Assembly: GCA_947247005.1 (NCBI GenBank)
Contig: OX365945.1
Span: 18,916,501-18,980,500, forward strand
From: Spisula solida
Taxonomy: Eukaryota > Mollusca > Bivalvia > Venerida > Mactridae
Direction: 5' to 3'
DNA length: 64,000 bases
Numbering within the stretch: the stretch's first letter is position 1; every line of letters starts with the position of its first letter. The notes under the pieces were generated by a model. The model had not been told where the DNA came from. It did no database searches and saw only the letters and a program-made list of their open reading frames with translations. A program made the position numbers and the translations under genes. Shown here piece by piece: positions 11,771 through 22,640 of this stretch.

Positions 11771-12460
11771 CTTGTCCGGAGCATAACTTTGTACCTTAAG
11801 TTCAAATGACTCAAGATTTGGTATGCATGTTTCTTACAATAAGCCGAAGTGCAGTGCGCAAGAACAATAACTCTACCTGACATAGTTTTTGAATTATTTC
11901 CCTTTGATTGATTTTATTAGAGCATTTCTTGTCCGGAGCATAACTTTGTCACCTTAAGTTCAAATGACTCAAGATTTGGTATGCATATTTCTTGCAATAA
12001 GCCGAAGTGCAGTGCGCAAGAACCACAACTCTGCCTTGCATCATTTTTGAATTATTTCCCTTAGATTGATTTAATTTGAGCATTTCTTGTCCGGCGGATA
12101 ACTTTGTCACCAAGAGGTTGAATGACTTGAAATTTGGTATGCATGTTTCTTACCAAAAGTCCAAGTGCAGTACACAAGAATCGTAACTCTACCTTGTGCC
12201 ATTTTTTATTTTTGTCCCTTTGATTGATTTTATAAGCATTTCTTGTCCGTGGCATAACTTTGTCACCATTAGTATTAATGACTCCAAGATAGGTATGCAT
12301 GTTTCTTGCTGTGACATTTTTTGTCCAGAGCATCACTTTGTCGTTTTTAGTTCAGATGACTAGAGAACTCTTGTGAGTCGATATGTAGCCCAATAGTGGA
12401 TAGTTTTCCATGACAAATGTACATGTCGTCAGGCGACACATGCGACTCGCGGAGCTTTTA
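11771..12460 (+). repeat. Tandem array of a ~157 bp repeat (GTCCGGAGCATAACTTT)
   Basis: Units begin at 11771, 11928, 12086 and 12242 with CTTGTCCGG-AGCATAACTTTG or a variant, giving periods of 157, 158 and 156 bases. The fourth unit is truncated and joins a fifth partial unit at 12321 that matches 890-1045. Units 1 and 2 are nearly identical; unit 3 is more diverged. Each holds 'tttggtatgcat', 'gtgcagt' and 'ccctttgattgatttt' at the same place. I remember sequences of this kind as dispersed repeats in bivalves. Minus-strand open frames here simply follow the repeat. Confidence 0.8.
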
Positions 12461-12469
12461 TTACATAAG

Positions 12470-12905
12470 AGAATACCATATTCACACCACAGAGCCTCAC
12501 CAAACAGGAAACGCTGTATTTACACAACAGAGCCTCACCACACCGACAGTGTCTACTCACCACACAAACTCCTAAAAAACGAGATGGTCCGAGAATTTCA
12601 CTTAAGTCACCAAACACAAGTTAGATAAGGTCTCTTATTTGACCTCAATATTTTCGTGACATCATCGATTATTATGAAGATGTGTTTGAATAGTACTTTT
12701 AACTTACACACCTTTCTGTTTATTAAAATATTTTATTATCTGACCATATTAAACTAAGACCCAGAGTTTGTGCTCGTTTGAGTGAGGAAACGGGAATTGT
12801 ATCTCCGCGAACATGGCTGTCTTTGACATACTAGTTAAAGTTTAACATCACATACACAGGCTGTCGTATAACCGGAATGATTATGACTATGTTATAAATG
12901 AACGC
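12470..12905 (+). repeat. End of block X copy A, resumed after the palindrome
   Basis: The sequence 'ccaaacacaagttagataaggtctcttatttg' region at 12610-12645 matches the end of the other X copies (23633-23670 and 45950-45985, 'ccaaacac...gggacaag...tctcattt'). So the palindrome and the 157 bp array sit inside X copy A. No gene is visible. Confidence 0.6.
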
Positions 12906-13364
12906 AACATAGTACGGCTACAATTCACCGATAAGTGTATTTCCCTTCACGCTCGAAAATGTCAACGACACAATGATTGGAGTTAAAGTAATCAGATGGT
13001 AACGTTAACGTAAGAAGTTAGCAGGGTTGTGAATAACAAAACACATACAATTTCCATTTCATTGTCAGTAATTTCATTGTAAAGTTACATTTAAAACTTG
13101 TGTGTACTGCTTCATTTAGATATATGAGAGTTGGGTAATGACACTAATTTGGAGACACACATTATGGTAACTAATTTATCGACAAGGAGATTACAACTAA
13201 ATGATTGCATAATTTCATGCTGTTCGTGTAGGCATACAAACATGTTTTCTATAGTTGTTCCATAATTTAAACGTCAAGAAGGCGTACAGGCTTTTGATCT
13301 TAGTGTAGATTAACGTGGAATACATTTAGTGTTTCAGTCCATTAGTTTGACCTCGGAATTAACC

Positions 13365-13720
13365 GCATTGGAAGCCCAGTGGTAGAACATAAACGAAATT
13401 AGAATATAACCTACATTATGAGCCAATGTAAACGCCACATTTTCGCGGTTAAATGAAAATTTAATAATTAAAATTTTCTCTTAACAGACTTGACGTCATG
13501 CGTTGGCGCTAATTTCTATCGGCCAATCAGAATGCAGAGTTAGTTCGCTCGCTCCGCCCTTTTTAATCATTAAAATTTACTTAATATGTTCTAACTGTAA
13601 CTAAAAATGGTTCCAGTGATTTCGTTGCGTAACGTTTCCCTGTCATTTGTTTTCTCATACCATTGTGGCGATGGTAACAGTCAGGAGTGAGATGTTGTTC
13701 AGAGACAATAATGTGAGTTG
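13365..13720 (+). mobile_element. Old tRNA-derived SINE interrupted by a MITE (W copy A)
   Basis: The head retains an A-box-like AGCCCAGTGGTAGAAC (about 13373-13388). The body continues near 13605 with 'aaaatggttccag', 'tctcatacca' and 'gtggcgatggtaacag', matching the SINE at 29751-30015 on its sense strand. Head and body are separated by a hairpin insertion (13453-13580). The W copy B counterpart (24349-24540) holds the same SINE at the same place without this insertion. The SINE therefore predates the W duplication and the MITE came later. Confidence 0.6.
13453..13580. mobile_element. ~128 bp MITE-like insertion within the SINE
   Basis: Ends are inverted: GAAAATTTAATAATTAAAA at the left and the near-complement TTTTAATCATTAAAATTTAC at the right. 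The interior is GC-richer and includes GACGTCATGCG and GCCAATCAGAATGCAG. The latter phrase recurs at 48553-48568, which suggests a dispersed family. It is absent from the paralogous SINE in W copy B. Confidence 0.55.
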
Positions 13721-14920
13721 TATAACTTACATCAATTGACATAAAAAGACTCATCATTACATCACCTACTAACGTTATCTGTGTTCGTATGATTGACTGT
13801 TCTATTTCAAAGCTACAAATACAATGAATGTACTTCATAGTTTTGAGATAGCACTGATATCTACAGTACATTGTCGTGTGCAATTCTTACGGACTAATAT
13901 ATCACATGAAAATGTCAGCGACTCAGCTTTGCTAGCAGGCAATACAATATTATCAATATAAATAGACGTTTGCTGAATTCTATGTTTAGAATGAAATGAA
14001 TATGTCTTTATTTGGTCTTACAGAAGAAAGAATAATTAAAATATGATGCTGACGGTTTTGCAGCTTAAAATCATGATCAGTTACAGATGGGTTTAATTAG
14101 TGCAAGTAATCACGGCAATTATGTAATCAAACATGTGTCAAAGTTACCTGTACGTTGGATTATATCTTAATTGGTATTTTTACAACAAACATGAATTTTA
14201 CATACACGGGTTTAAGACAACGACATTGCTATTGCATTGACTTGCTTAACAAGGCATGTCAGAATGTTATCAATATTACACAGAATCCATGCAATCGTGG
14301 AAATGTGTTGGATTATGAAGAGATACACATCTGCTTTTAAAAGCATATGAATGCTTGAAATATGATTTTAGTTTAAAAAATCGTTGCAAGGGTCACTTTT
14401 ATATTGTTTTTATTAATTAAGCTCATGATATCGCGTGTCTAGCAGTGCATTGTTTTTAGAAAATTTTCAAATTAAAGGCGTATGAAGTTAAAAGATCTTT
14501 CAATTTGTATTTAAAATTGTAAAAAATCAATGATTTTTATAACAAATGAAAAGAAACCTTTTAATATCTATATAAGTTTCAACGAAATGAATAATTACTT
14601 AAAATATACGTTTCTTCACTCAACGAAGTTAAGTTTATTTACTATTTGGTTTCTTATTTTCTTGTTTGATCGTTAGATCATACGTTACATACGTCTAGTC
14701 CATCACGTGACTGTGTTACAATGATAAAGGGAGGTAATTGTATCTATGTTTAAACATATTAATTTATTTTTGTCTACATCCTTTTAATGTATTTAGGTAG
14801 TTAAAATACTACATTGATATTACAATATATTATATCTGCCATCATTATTGCCAGACATATCGATCATATTGTCAGTTGGGTCGTTTATTCTAATAACAAT
14901 ATTTTACAGATAGTTGAATT

Positions 14921-14957
14921 ATGCACGGATTATTTGTTGTGCAAATGGTCGCATATG
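14921..14957 (+). promoter_or_regulatory. Candidate proximal sequence element of U1 gene 1
   Basis: Lies about 36-72 bases upstream of the U1 start, where a SNAPc-bound proximal sequence element is expected. Both U1 genes share ATGCACG-ATTATT and GCATATG with the same spacing (second copy 39638-39674). U1 and other Pol II snRNA promoters normally lack a TATA box, and I see none at -30. Conservation partly reflects the recent block duplication, so exact boundaries cannot be given. Confidence 0.45.
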
Positions 14958-14992
14958 TATTGTATAAATGTTGAAAGAAACTTTATTAAATC

Positions 14993-15154
14993 ATACTTAC
15001 CTGGTACAGGGAAAACCTTGATCAACAAGGAGGTTTCCCCAGGAAGAGGCCCTCCCATTGCACTTCGGTTGGGCTGACGCCTGCGATAGCCCCAAATGTG
15101 GGCTACTCGGGTACGCAATTTATTTGTGTGGGGACTGCGTTCGCGCTATCCCTG
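14993..15154 (+). ncRNA. U1 snRNA: U1 spliceosomal snRNA, gene 1
   Basis: 162 nt, the usual U1 length. The 5' end ATACTTACCTG pairs with 5' splice sites. Stem-loop I (nt 20-48) carries the U1-70K loop. Stem-loop II has the U1A/SNF-type loop ATTGCACTTC. Stem-loop III (GATAGCCCCAAATGTGGGCTACTC) and an Sm-type site (ATTTGTG, about nt 129-135) follow. Stem-loop IV ends GGGGACTGCGTTCGCGCTATCCCTG. The RNA recognises 5' splice sites in the nuclear spliceosome. In loop I, nt 28-37 read GAUCAACAAG, against GAUCACGAAG in human and Drosophila U1, so positions 33 and 34 are both changed. All stems are otherwise intact. The start is fixed by the invariant 5' end. Confidence 0.95.
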
Positions 15155-15620
15155 AAAAAACTAACCAACTTACAGTACTCGGGGAAAAATAAATAAATAC
15201 TATTAAAATAATAATAGCTCACACTAAGTGATTGGAATCAACAACAAAAAATTAGTTACTGATCATCCATTACATGTCTTACATTTTCTTGTATAAACCT
15301 AGCCTCTTTGAAAGTTAAAAACCTTTTACCAAAATAAGCATGTCTTTTAAAGAACATAATGCCTAAAAATATCCTAGACAATGCTTATATTAATCTAAAG
15401 TTGGTTTGTTACAATTTGATGTTGAACACAGAAGATATCCACGCACTTTTTCATCCTTAAAAGCCCGAAGACAAAATACATAAATAACTAGGAAGTACAA
15501 TCCACTGTCACTGTCTATATTGCACAGCGTACATATGATGTAGTACTCCGAATTCGGATAATAATAGTCCCTTTGGTGAAATGTAAATTAATGACGGAAA
15601 TATTTCAGCCTAAAGCAAAA
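15155..15620. other. Downstream flank of U1 gene 1, no gene seen
   Basis: The first 25 bases contain AACTAACCAACTTACAGTA, similar to CAAACCAATTTACAATA at the same distance after U1 gene 2. This position suits an snRNA 3' box, but the motif is only weakly like the vertebrate one. The 445 bp insertion seen after U1 gene 2 is absent here: 'gatcatccat' joins 'tacatgtctta' directly at about 15260-15275. Confidence 0.4.
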
Positions 15621-18600
15621 TTATAATATAATTTTATTTCAGAATACACTTGAAAATTCAATGTTATAAATCATTAGAGAATTCAAGGTACATCGTCGGT
15701 GGAATAATTTTATTAGAAATGGACAGAAACATCAATCATCTGTATTTACATCGCCAAAATGCTTGGAGAATAATAGTTTTTACCAAGGGAAGGTTATCAT
15801 TGAGTTCCCAAAGCTCAAATAGAATCGTTGCAAATCTTGTAATCTTTGACAATGGCGCGACGTTAGTCATTTTATGTCATCTAAATGATATTCAGAGAAC
15901 TTGCATGATACATGTCGTCTTAAAGCGAATTGTTTTCTGCCGTACTGTTCAGATTTAAATACATTATGTTTACCAGTCAAGCTTCAGTTGGTCTGTTACG
16001 TGAAGGATCCGAATTCGACTTCCGGTTAAGAAAGACATGTTGTTCCGTGTCTTTGATAAATGCCATGTCCTCCAAATTCTGAGAAAGTCTCAGTTGGTTT
16101 GCAATTTTATATGTAGAACAATATATTATCATTACACTTATAGCGTTAAACAATGAACTCATTTGTCTACTAAGATTATTGGATAGTGCAGAAGAATATT
16201 ATGCCTACAAGAGCAAGCACATGTGATTACGTTACGGACGTTAAATCTAATTATTTGTTCAGTTAACTTCCTCATCGAATTTAACATGTGACGTTGTGAG
16301 AAAGCATTGCTTCAAGCTAATAACGCAACGTTGGGTTGCAAATTCAATTTTGAAATCATTTGCTAAGTATAACACTAAAACGCACAGTCCATGTACAGAA
16401 CAATGAACTCATTAGACTGCTTAAATTATAGGAGAAGTGCAGAAGAATAATATAACTACGAAAGTGAGGTAATACGCACACTATTTTTTTTATTACCCTC
16501 GCCGATGTCAGTCCGCAGCCATTTCTCTGTAACTGGCTGATAGAATGTCTTGAAAATTAAAACAAAATGAGCATGATGCCCGTCAAGTTTAAAATTAAAA
16601 TTTCGTCCGTCTGCATCCATATTGTGATGATGCCCGTCAAGTTTTAAGTTTTTTTATAATTGTTCAATTTTAAGTAGAGTTATTGGCCTTGATTTATCGA
16701 ACAATTGTTATCCGATGGATGAATTAATCAACGCATGTGTAGTTGCCTTAAACAAGTCACAATAATCGCTAAGAAGCATGGCTATGAGTAAATAAAGACA
16801 ATGTGAGTCGAACATAGTTTATACGAATATGACGTATCTCCACTTGGAGGCACTTACATTCTACTTTGCAGTTTTCAACTCGTAATAACTTTTTTGTTTG
16901 TTAGTATTTTTGAACGAAATTTTGAGTATTTGGTTGTTAGTCGACACACAACGTGATCCAATATTTAAATCTTACGGTTAACTGAAAATCGTCCATTGGC
17001 CTGAAAATAACAATTTAACGAATTACAAGAGAAAATGGTGAAACAGCGGGAAATGAAAATACACGTTGTAATTCTTATTAAATGCAGGACGCATTAAATC
17101 AAAGAAAACTAAAAGAGAATGTGTTTCTAAATTGACGCCGTGACGTCGGGTTTATCAACACAGGCGTCTCAATGTTTCACTAAGTTACTGTTTGAATATA
17201 ATTAGTATTTGCGTTCCAATAAGGAAAAGTTCATGTTATGCAATCATTGAACCCCCTACAGGTTTTTGGAGCCATGTTCTGCCTGTCTATCTGTCTGTTC
17301 ATTGTTAAAAATTGTCAACGTCATTTCTCAGCAATGGCTGGTCGCATTTCATCGTATGTGGATACGAGCGGCATGTTATGCTTCGATCAACTGTCAATGA
17401 GATTGCCCTTCAAATGTGGTGTCGATGTGACAACATTGCATAGCCTAAACACCCAGGATGACACGTTCGTAGCTGTTGAACAACTGTGAATTTTAAACCC
17501 GAGAATATTTCGTGAATTCCCACTTTTTCGCAACGCTGAATTATGTGCTAGCGTTTCCTAAATCTCGTGTGTTATGTAATGAAATATACTAAAGCATTAT
17601 CACACATCTTTTAACTACACTTGCTGCAAATTTCAACAAAATATACCAACTAAATACTGAGATAGTGAGATTTGTGTAAGTGCACAGTTATAAGTGTCTC
17701 AAAGTGTAAACCTGTATTTCTCGTTCGGTTCAAAGGATGCACTTAGACGAATTATCACTTCTTGAAGGGGCAATTAACACAAGCAATACCATATCAGTAA
17801 TTTGTCTACCCAGACTGTAATGGTACTTTTACGTTCAAGTTAAAAAGCCTCGAGACGGCATTATTGTCCAAAGTCTGGTAATGACATGGTTAAATGTGCT
17901 TTGGGTAATCGACTACATTTACTTGCAAATTATCATAGAAACGTTCTAGCAAGAAATGGCGACATAAATTATTATGTAACTAAATTAACGACCAAGAACA
18001 CTTAGAATACAATCAGAGAAAGGTCGTTATTCTTAATAAGATTGAAATACGATAGTTCGAGGCGAACGTTAAACTATAATATTTATACCACAATGGATAT
18101 AATGCAAAATTCAAAACCCGGAACGCCATAATTGAAAAAAAACCTATGTTTCTCCAAATATTTAAACAGGTTGACTTGAATCAGCAACATCTGTTTATTT
18201 TTATATCAACAATTATTGTAAAATTGTTCGTCAAATGGATATAAATATGGATAATCACTCCTTTGGAGCTATATCGCACTTGTTTCGTATTACCACAATG
18301 CACGGATCAATGTACACTTGTTCGCGACATCTATCGGACGTTTTTCGAATGTCCCGGATGTAGCTATGTTTAGGATATTGTAGTAGTTCTACACAAAGGG
18401 AAGAAGTTCTAAACAATTTACATGTAATACAAACTTATTACATCAACTGCCTCCTTGAAGACACTGAAATTCATATAAAAGCACCGTGATTATTTTGACT
18501 AAACGTTATTTACACTGATTAATTTATTTTGATAAAAAACGGATTATAACAATTACTACTCTCCATGTCGTGCAGATTGACATGATCAGTTTAGCGTTTA

Positions 18601-19689
18601 TGAATGGACGGTATTATCGTCTGCAAGAACTGTTACGTAATCGTATTTAGTGTAACTGTGACCCCACATACGCGTACTTACTATCTCTGGACATCGCAAC
18701 TTCAGAATCTCGCTGTGGAGATCGGCTGTCATTCATGGTTGAATCCGGTAAAAAACTTCGCTTGTAATAATTTAAGTGCCACTTTTATGTGCTTAATTTT
18801 GATAAACGCATTTTTATACATGTACGCCAACTAATACAAGTATTTAGATAAGCCATGCGCGCCTATTTTGACATTTGGCAAGACTGGCAGTAAGACAACA
18901 AACATATAACGCATAAAGTCGGTTTGAGCTTTAATTGTAGCAACCAGATCGCCTCCCACCTGTGCCCTCAGTGCTTTTATTATTGCTAGGGTGTTTTCGG
19001 CTGTTTCAGCTGAGTGTTGCCTTCCCTGTTTTACTATATTTCACTCCGGAAATGACTTTTTCGAGCGGAGAACGTATTGTAAGAAATGTACATCGTTCCC
19101 ATAGCGTGACATCGTTCCAAGAGCGTATTATGTACGTCATAGTAATGAACTTTTTAAGATCGATACAAATGTATAAATGATTAATTAGCAGCCACTATAT
19201 TCATTACTCATCCTTTTAACTGTTTTACTTACGTCATAATACCATAAATAACTATAGCCAGCACCAAATACTCGTATAACCATCCAATCCAGAATTTGAA
19301 GCGCTTTATGTTTATTTCTGTATAATTCTATAAATATGATGATACCTTTTGATGCGGACACGTTAATAGTCATGATTGATATATAATTACGGTATTGCTG
19401 TGTTCAACTAGGAATGTTCAAACTTATTTCTCGTTTGAATTTTATTCGTTTTTTTTTGTATTTTCTTTTTAACAATATGGATGCATGCATGCATGCATCA
19501 AAACGACTCTTTGATCTATTCTGTAATAGTGATAACAATTTTTAGAAGCGTGTAACGCTATGTCGTATATGTTTTTTTTTAAAATTTTTTTTTAATTTAC
19601 GGCATGTCGTCATCATCTGTTGATGTTTTATTGCCATTAAGCGTTTGAAGTCGGTAATAATCATCTTTTCTTAACTATAATTGGTATTA

Positions 19690-20215
19690 TAGCATAAAAA
19701 CGGTGATTTTGCCCATACGTTAACGGGACGAAAACCATGCGTAAACATAAAGATTCACGCGATAACGCGCTGTTAACGCACAGTTTTACGTATGCTCATT
19801 TCAGGGCCAACCGACGAAAATAAACGATTTTAGAGCGTCTTATGAACTGAAATTCCCATTTTATTTGTAACTGCTAATTAATTTTCTATAAGATTTAAAT
19901 AATAAATTTAAACAAACCCGCATTATCCATGTTTTCTTGGTATTCCCGGAAGTCGACGCTCATAACAAAAACTGTTATGACGTAACGTTTGTTTTCGCGA
20001 CGTTACGTTTGTTTACGCGACGTCGCCACAAAATATCCCGCCAAAATGTAAATATTTCGAAATACAAACGCATCAATTGATGTTTTGTATGCTATAATAG
20101 CGTTTACGCATGTTTTTTTCGTGCTATAACATCTGCAGAGTCCCTAACGGGCTTGGGCACCAACCGTCCCTCGGGACTCCGCAGATGTTATAGCACGAAA
20201 AAGCATGCGTTAACC
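19690..20215. mobile_element. ~525 bp insertion in X copy B with a hairpin end
   Basis: Copies A and C run directly from 'aactggtattt' to the 'tgtatgcacgc' motif, while copy B has this extra segment between them. It is relatively CpG-rich (several CGCGACGTTACG-type strings at 19990-20030). It ends in a strong inverted repeat (20104-20213). 'tatgctataatagcg' and 'tatagcataaaaacg' near its two ends are imperfect inverted copies, compatible with terminal repeats. No coding sequence is recognised. Confidence 0.55.
20104..20213. repeat. Hairpin, 42 bp arms
   Basis: Left arm includes CGTGCTATAACATCTGCAGA and continues GTCCC. The right arm includes the complement (GGGACTCCGCAGATGTTATAGCACG) and then GCATGCG. 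The ~26-base loop contains GGGCTTGGGCACC. It lies at the right end of the copy-B-specific insertion and is probably part of that element. Confidence 0.7.
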
Positions 20216-22049
20216 CTACATTTTTGTTTAATATTCATGTATGCACGCAGTGTTTATGTTTTTGAGTTATTTGTCAAATGTTAATCATTTTTATACTTGT
20301 GGTGTATTATCATGACATTTTGTATTATCTGTATTGTTACCGAGAATCGCTACGCATGTTCTACATACAATGTACTCAATTGATGGCTTATTATTACTAA
20401 AATCACGCATAATAACTATCAACTCTACCTAAGTAATAGTAGTTCAAGTGTATCTTATATTGAAGCACCATTCTATGAAATTGACTAGGATTAGCAAACA
20501 ATATAATATTAAACCTCGTCTAGACATTTCATTTGGAAGTCAATCCAATAACTCAGATACTAGTATTAAGTCAATGATTTAACAGAAAGATAATGAAACT
20601 CCCCAAAATGAATCTGACATTCGATATCGTCATGCTTAACAAACATAATCATCATCACGTAACAGAATATAACTATTGACATTTGACAGAAACACACTAG
20701 GTCACGATTGCTGGCTGGGTAGTTCATGGGAGCAGAAGATGACACATATAATGTATAAGAACATTCTCATATACGGCGGGTTGTCAGTTTATTTAACCAG
20801 TTTTCCTGGATTTGATTATTGTTCGCAAGCAACTGAATTCATCACCACTTGATATGACACGATTGCAGCTAATATTACGAAATCGCATAACCTATGCCCG
20901 ACCCAGTTTCGTACTCGCACCGCTCGGGTGATAAGTACTGTATCCATTCCCCTATCAGGATCAATCGCATCAAAATAATGTCTTAACATTCACGTCAGCA
21001 CATGACCGTACTTGTATGACGGTCGACAGATATGGGATCGTCCCTAAAACAATAATTGCGACGAATCTCACGATGGGGGTTCAAACCGAGTGTAGCAAAC
21101 GTTACCCTTGTGGTACCATCACCAACATAACGAACAAGAATTTTATGAAATCATTGGACTTATAACATCACCAACGCGATCTGCTTGTATCGAATGTTCT
21201 GCAAATGTTAAAGCATTAATTATTTATAAAACGTATGTGTCATTCATTAAGATGTTGACTGGATTGCTCAGAGAGATGTTAGACTGCTCATTGAAAATGA
21301 TTATAGATGTTTTAGGGCTGTTTGACATAGTGTATTAATTCTGCTGACGTATGGCGTGTAGTACTAACAACTCTCATGTGTCCTTAAGGAGTAGTGTGGA
21401 ATTCTAAAATAGTATGATGTAACAGATATTCTCTCAATATGGTAACAATTTGCGTCAACTAGAATGAATTAAGTGTTGCTTGGCTTTATAAGGTTTTTGG
21501 TGTTTCCATATTGAGCCCCATAATAAAATCACTACAAGGAGGGGTGGCTTCACTAACTATTTTGAACATTGTTCGTATAATTCATGGCATTGCGACCTTT
21601 AATGTAAAGTGAAAGATGGGACGCCTTTTGAAAGACTCATGACGTCCACAAACATGTACGTACAACAGGGGATGGGAAAGACATCTTGCATCTTAATATA
21701 TAGTATTGGGATCGGTCTATGACCGCCGTTCATCGTCGTGCGTCAAATCTTAACTTTAATAACTACTACAAATACACACTTTATGACACCTGCTTATAAT
21801 GTTTACTTTAACTACAATGTGTAAATCACTGCGTAGGTCAAATCAAACGAATTCTTGTGAACACACCAGAGGCCACAAATTTGACACATCTTCATGAAAC
21901 TTAAGGTGAATTTAAATACTACTCGTACTTAGGGATAATAAACTAGGTGACTAGGCCAAATCAGAGATAACCTTGTGAACAAACGAAGGACTGTGTTTAA
22001 TGTTTGTACTTCAATCTTCCTGAAACTTGACTGATATAGGGACATCATG

Positions 22050-22640
22050 ACACTCTTGTATTACATCCAACATCGAATATCATGTATGCATGTACCGGTA
22101 TCTACTATATCGAGTAATGTTAATTACAAAATCTCCCAATTATGATCTAGTATATGTGCCTACTCAAATAGTATTATCTATTATTGTCCATTGTGGAGGC
22201 GTAATAATGTTTCACATCAAATTATCACGTGTTAACTGAGGTAGTCTTACTAGATGACGGCATTATGTATCATATAACATTATTGTTTAACACTTATCAC
22301 CTGTGTAGGAAGGTGAGCATTCGCATTTGTAAAAATATGACATCATTGATAGATTATCAATCTATTAAGTCTACATTCATTCGTCCATAAGAAGATGAGC
22401 CTTGGTATTTGTGAAAGTGTGACATCATTGATAGGTTATCACTTTATGAAAGCCTATATCCTTTCATCCAGGTACTTGATTTCATACCAATCTGATATAA
22501 ATAACAGCAAAGTCATGAATAAAACTATTCCATTCAGCAATGACTGGAATTACATCAACTACAAGAGAACGATCCGTGATCCGAAAAGTAGGCTTTGGTT
22601 AGACTAAATAATAAATATACAAATGTGCCGTATACAACGT
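22050..22640 (+). repeat. Short internal duplication within X copy B
   Basis: 'gtgagcattcgcatttgtaaaaatatgacatcattgatagattatca' at about 22313-22360 is repeated in altered form at about 22394-22442 ('gatgagccttggtatttgtgaaagtgtgacatcattgataggttatca'), a tandem duplication with a period near 80 bases. The 70-codon open frame over it (22395-22607) is not preserved in copies A or D, so I do not call it a gene. Confidence 0.45.

Larger units (their letters stand above)
12905..14040 (+). repeat. Duplicated block W, copy A
   Basis: Matches 23905-24770. Shared anchors include 'gaaaatgtcaacgacacaatgattggagtt' region (12955; 23938), 'tggtaacgttaac' (12998; 23981), a shared SINE (13365; 24349), and 'ggaatgaaatgaatatgtct' region (13985; 24660). 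Identity is patchy. No open frame is conserved between the two copies. I see no W counterpart in the second half of the window. Confidence 0.7.
14560..19507 (+). repeat. Duplicated block Y, copy A (contains U1 gene 1)
   Basis: Matches 39275-42660. Anchors: 'aaagggaggtaattgtat' (14727; 39443), the whole U1 gene and upstream ~250 bases, 'gatattcagagaac' (15888; 41090), 'aggggc...aagcaatacc' (17764; 41489), 'cgttcccatagcgtgacatcgttcc' region (19095; 42231). Intervals about 15960-17690 and 18150-18950 are specific to this copy or deleted from the other. I found no protein gene. Part of 16500-16660 and 17260-17370 ('cctgtct', 'gccatttctc', 'gatgatgcccgtcaagtt') resembles a bivalve dispersed repeat. 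Confidence 0.75.

Noticed and set aside
17238..17489. 83-codon open frame with several Cys residues
   Set aside because: The underlying sequence ('cctgtctatctgtctg', 'catttctcagcaatggctgg') resembles a dispersed bivalve repeat, and the block Y counterpart lacks it.
19481..19500. Short GCAT microsatellite
   Set aside because: Only about four units; useful as an anchor (also at 42650) but not a feature in its own right.
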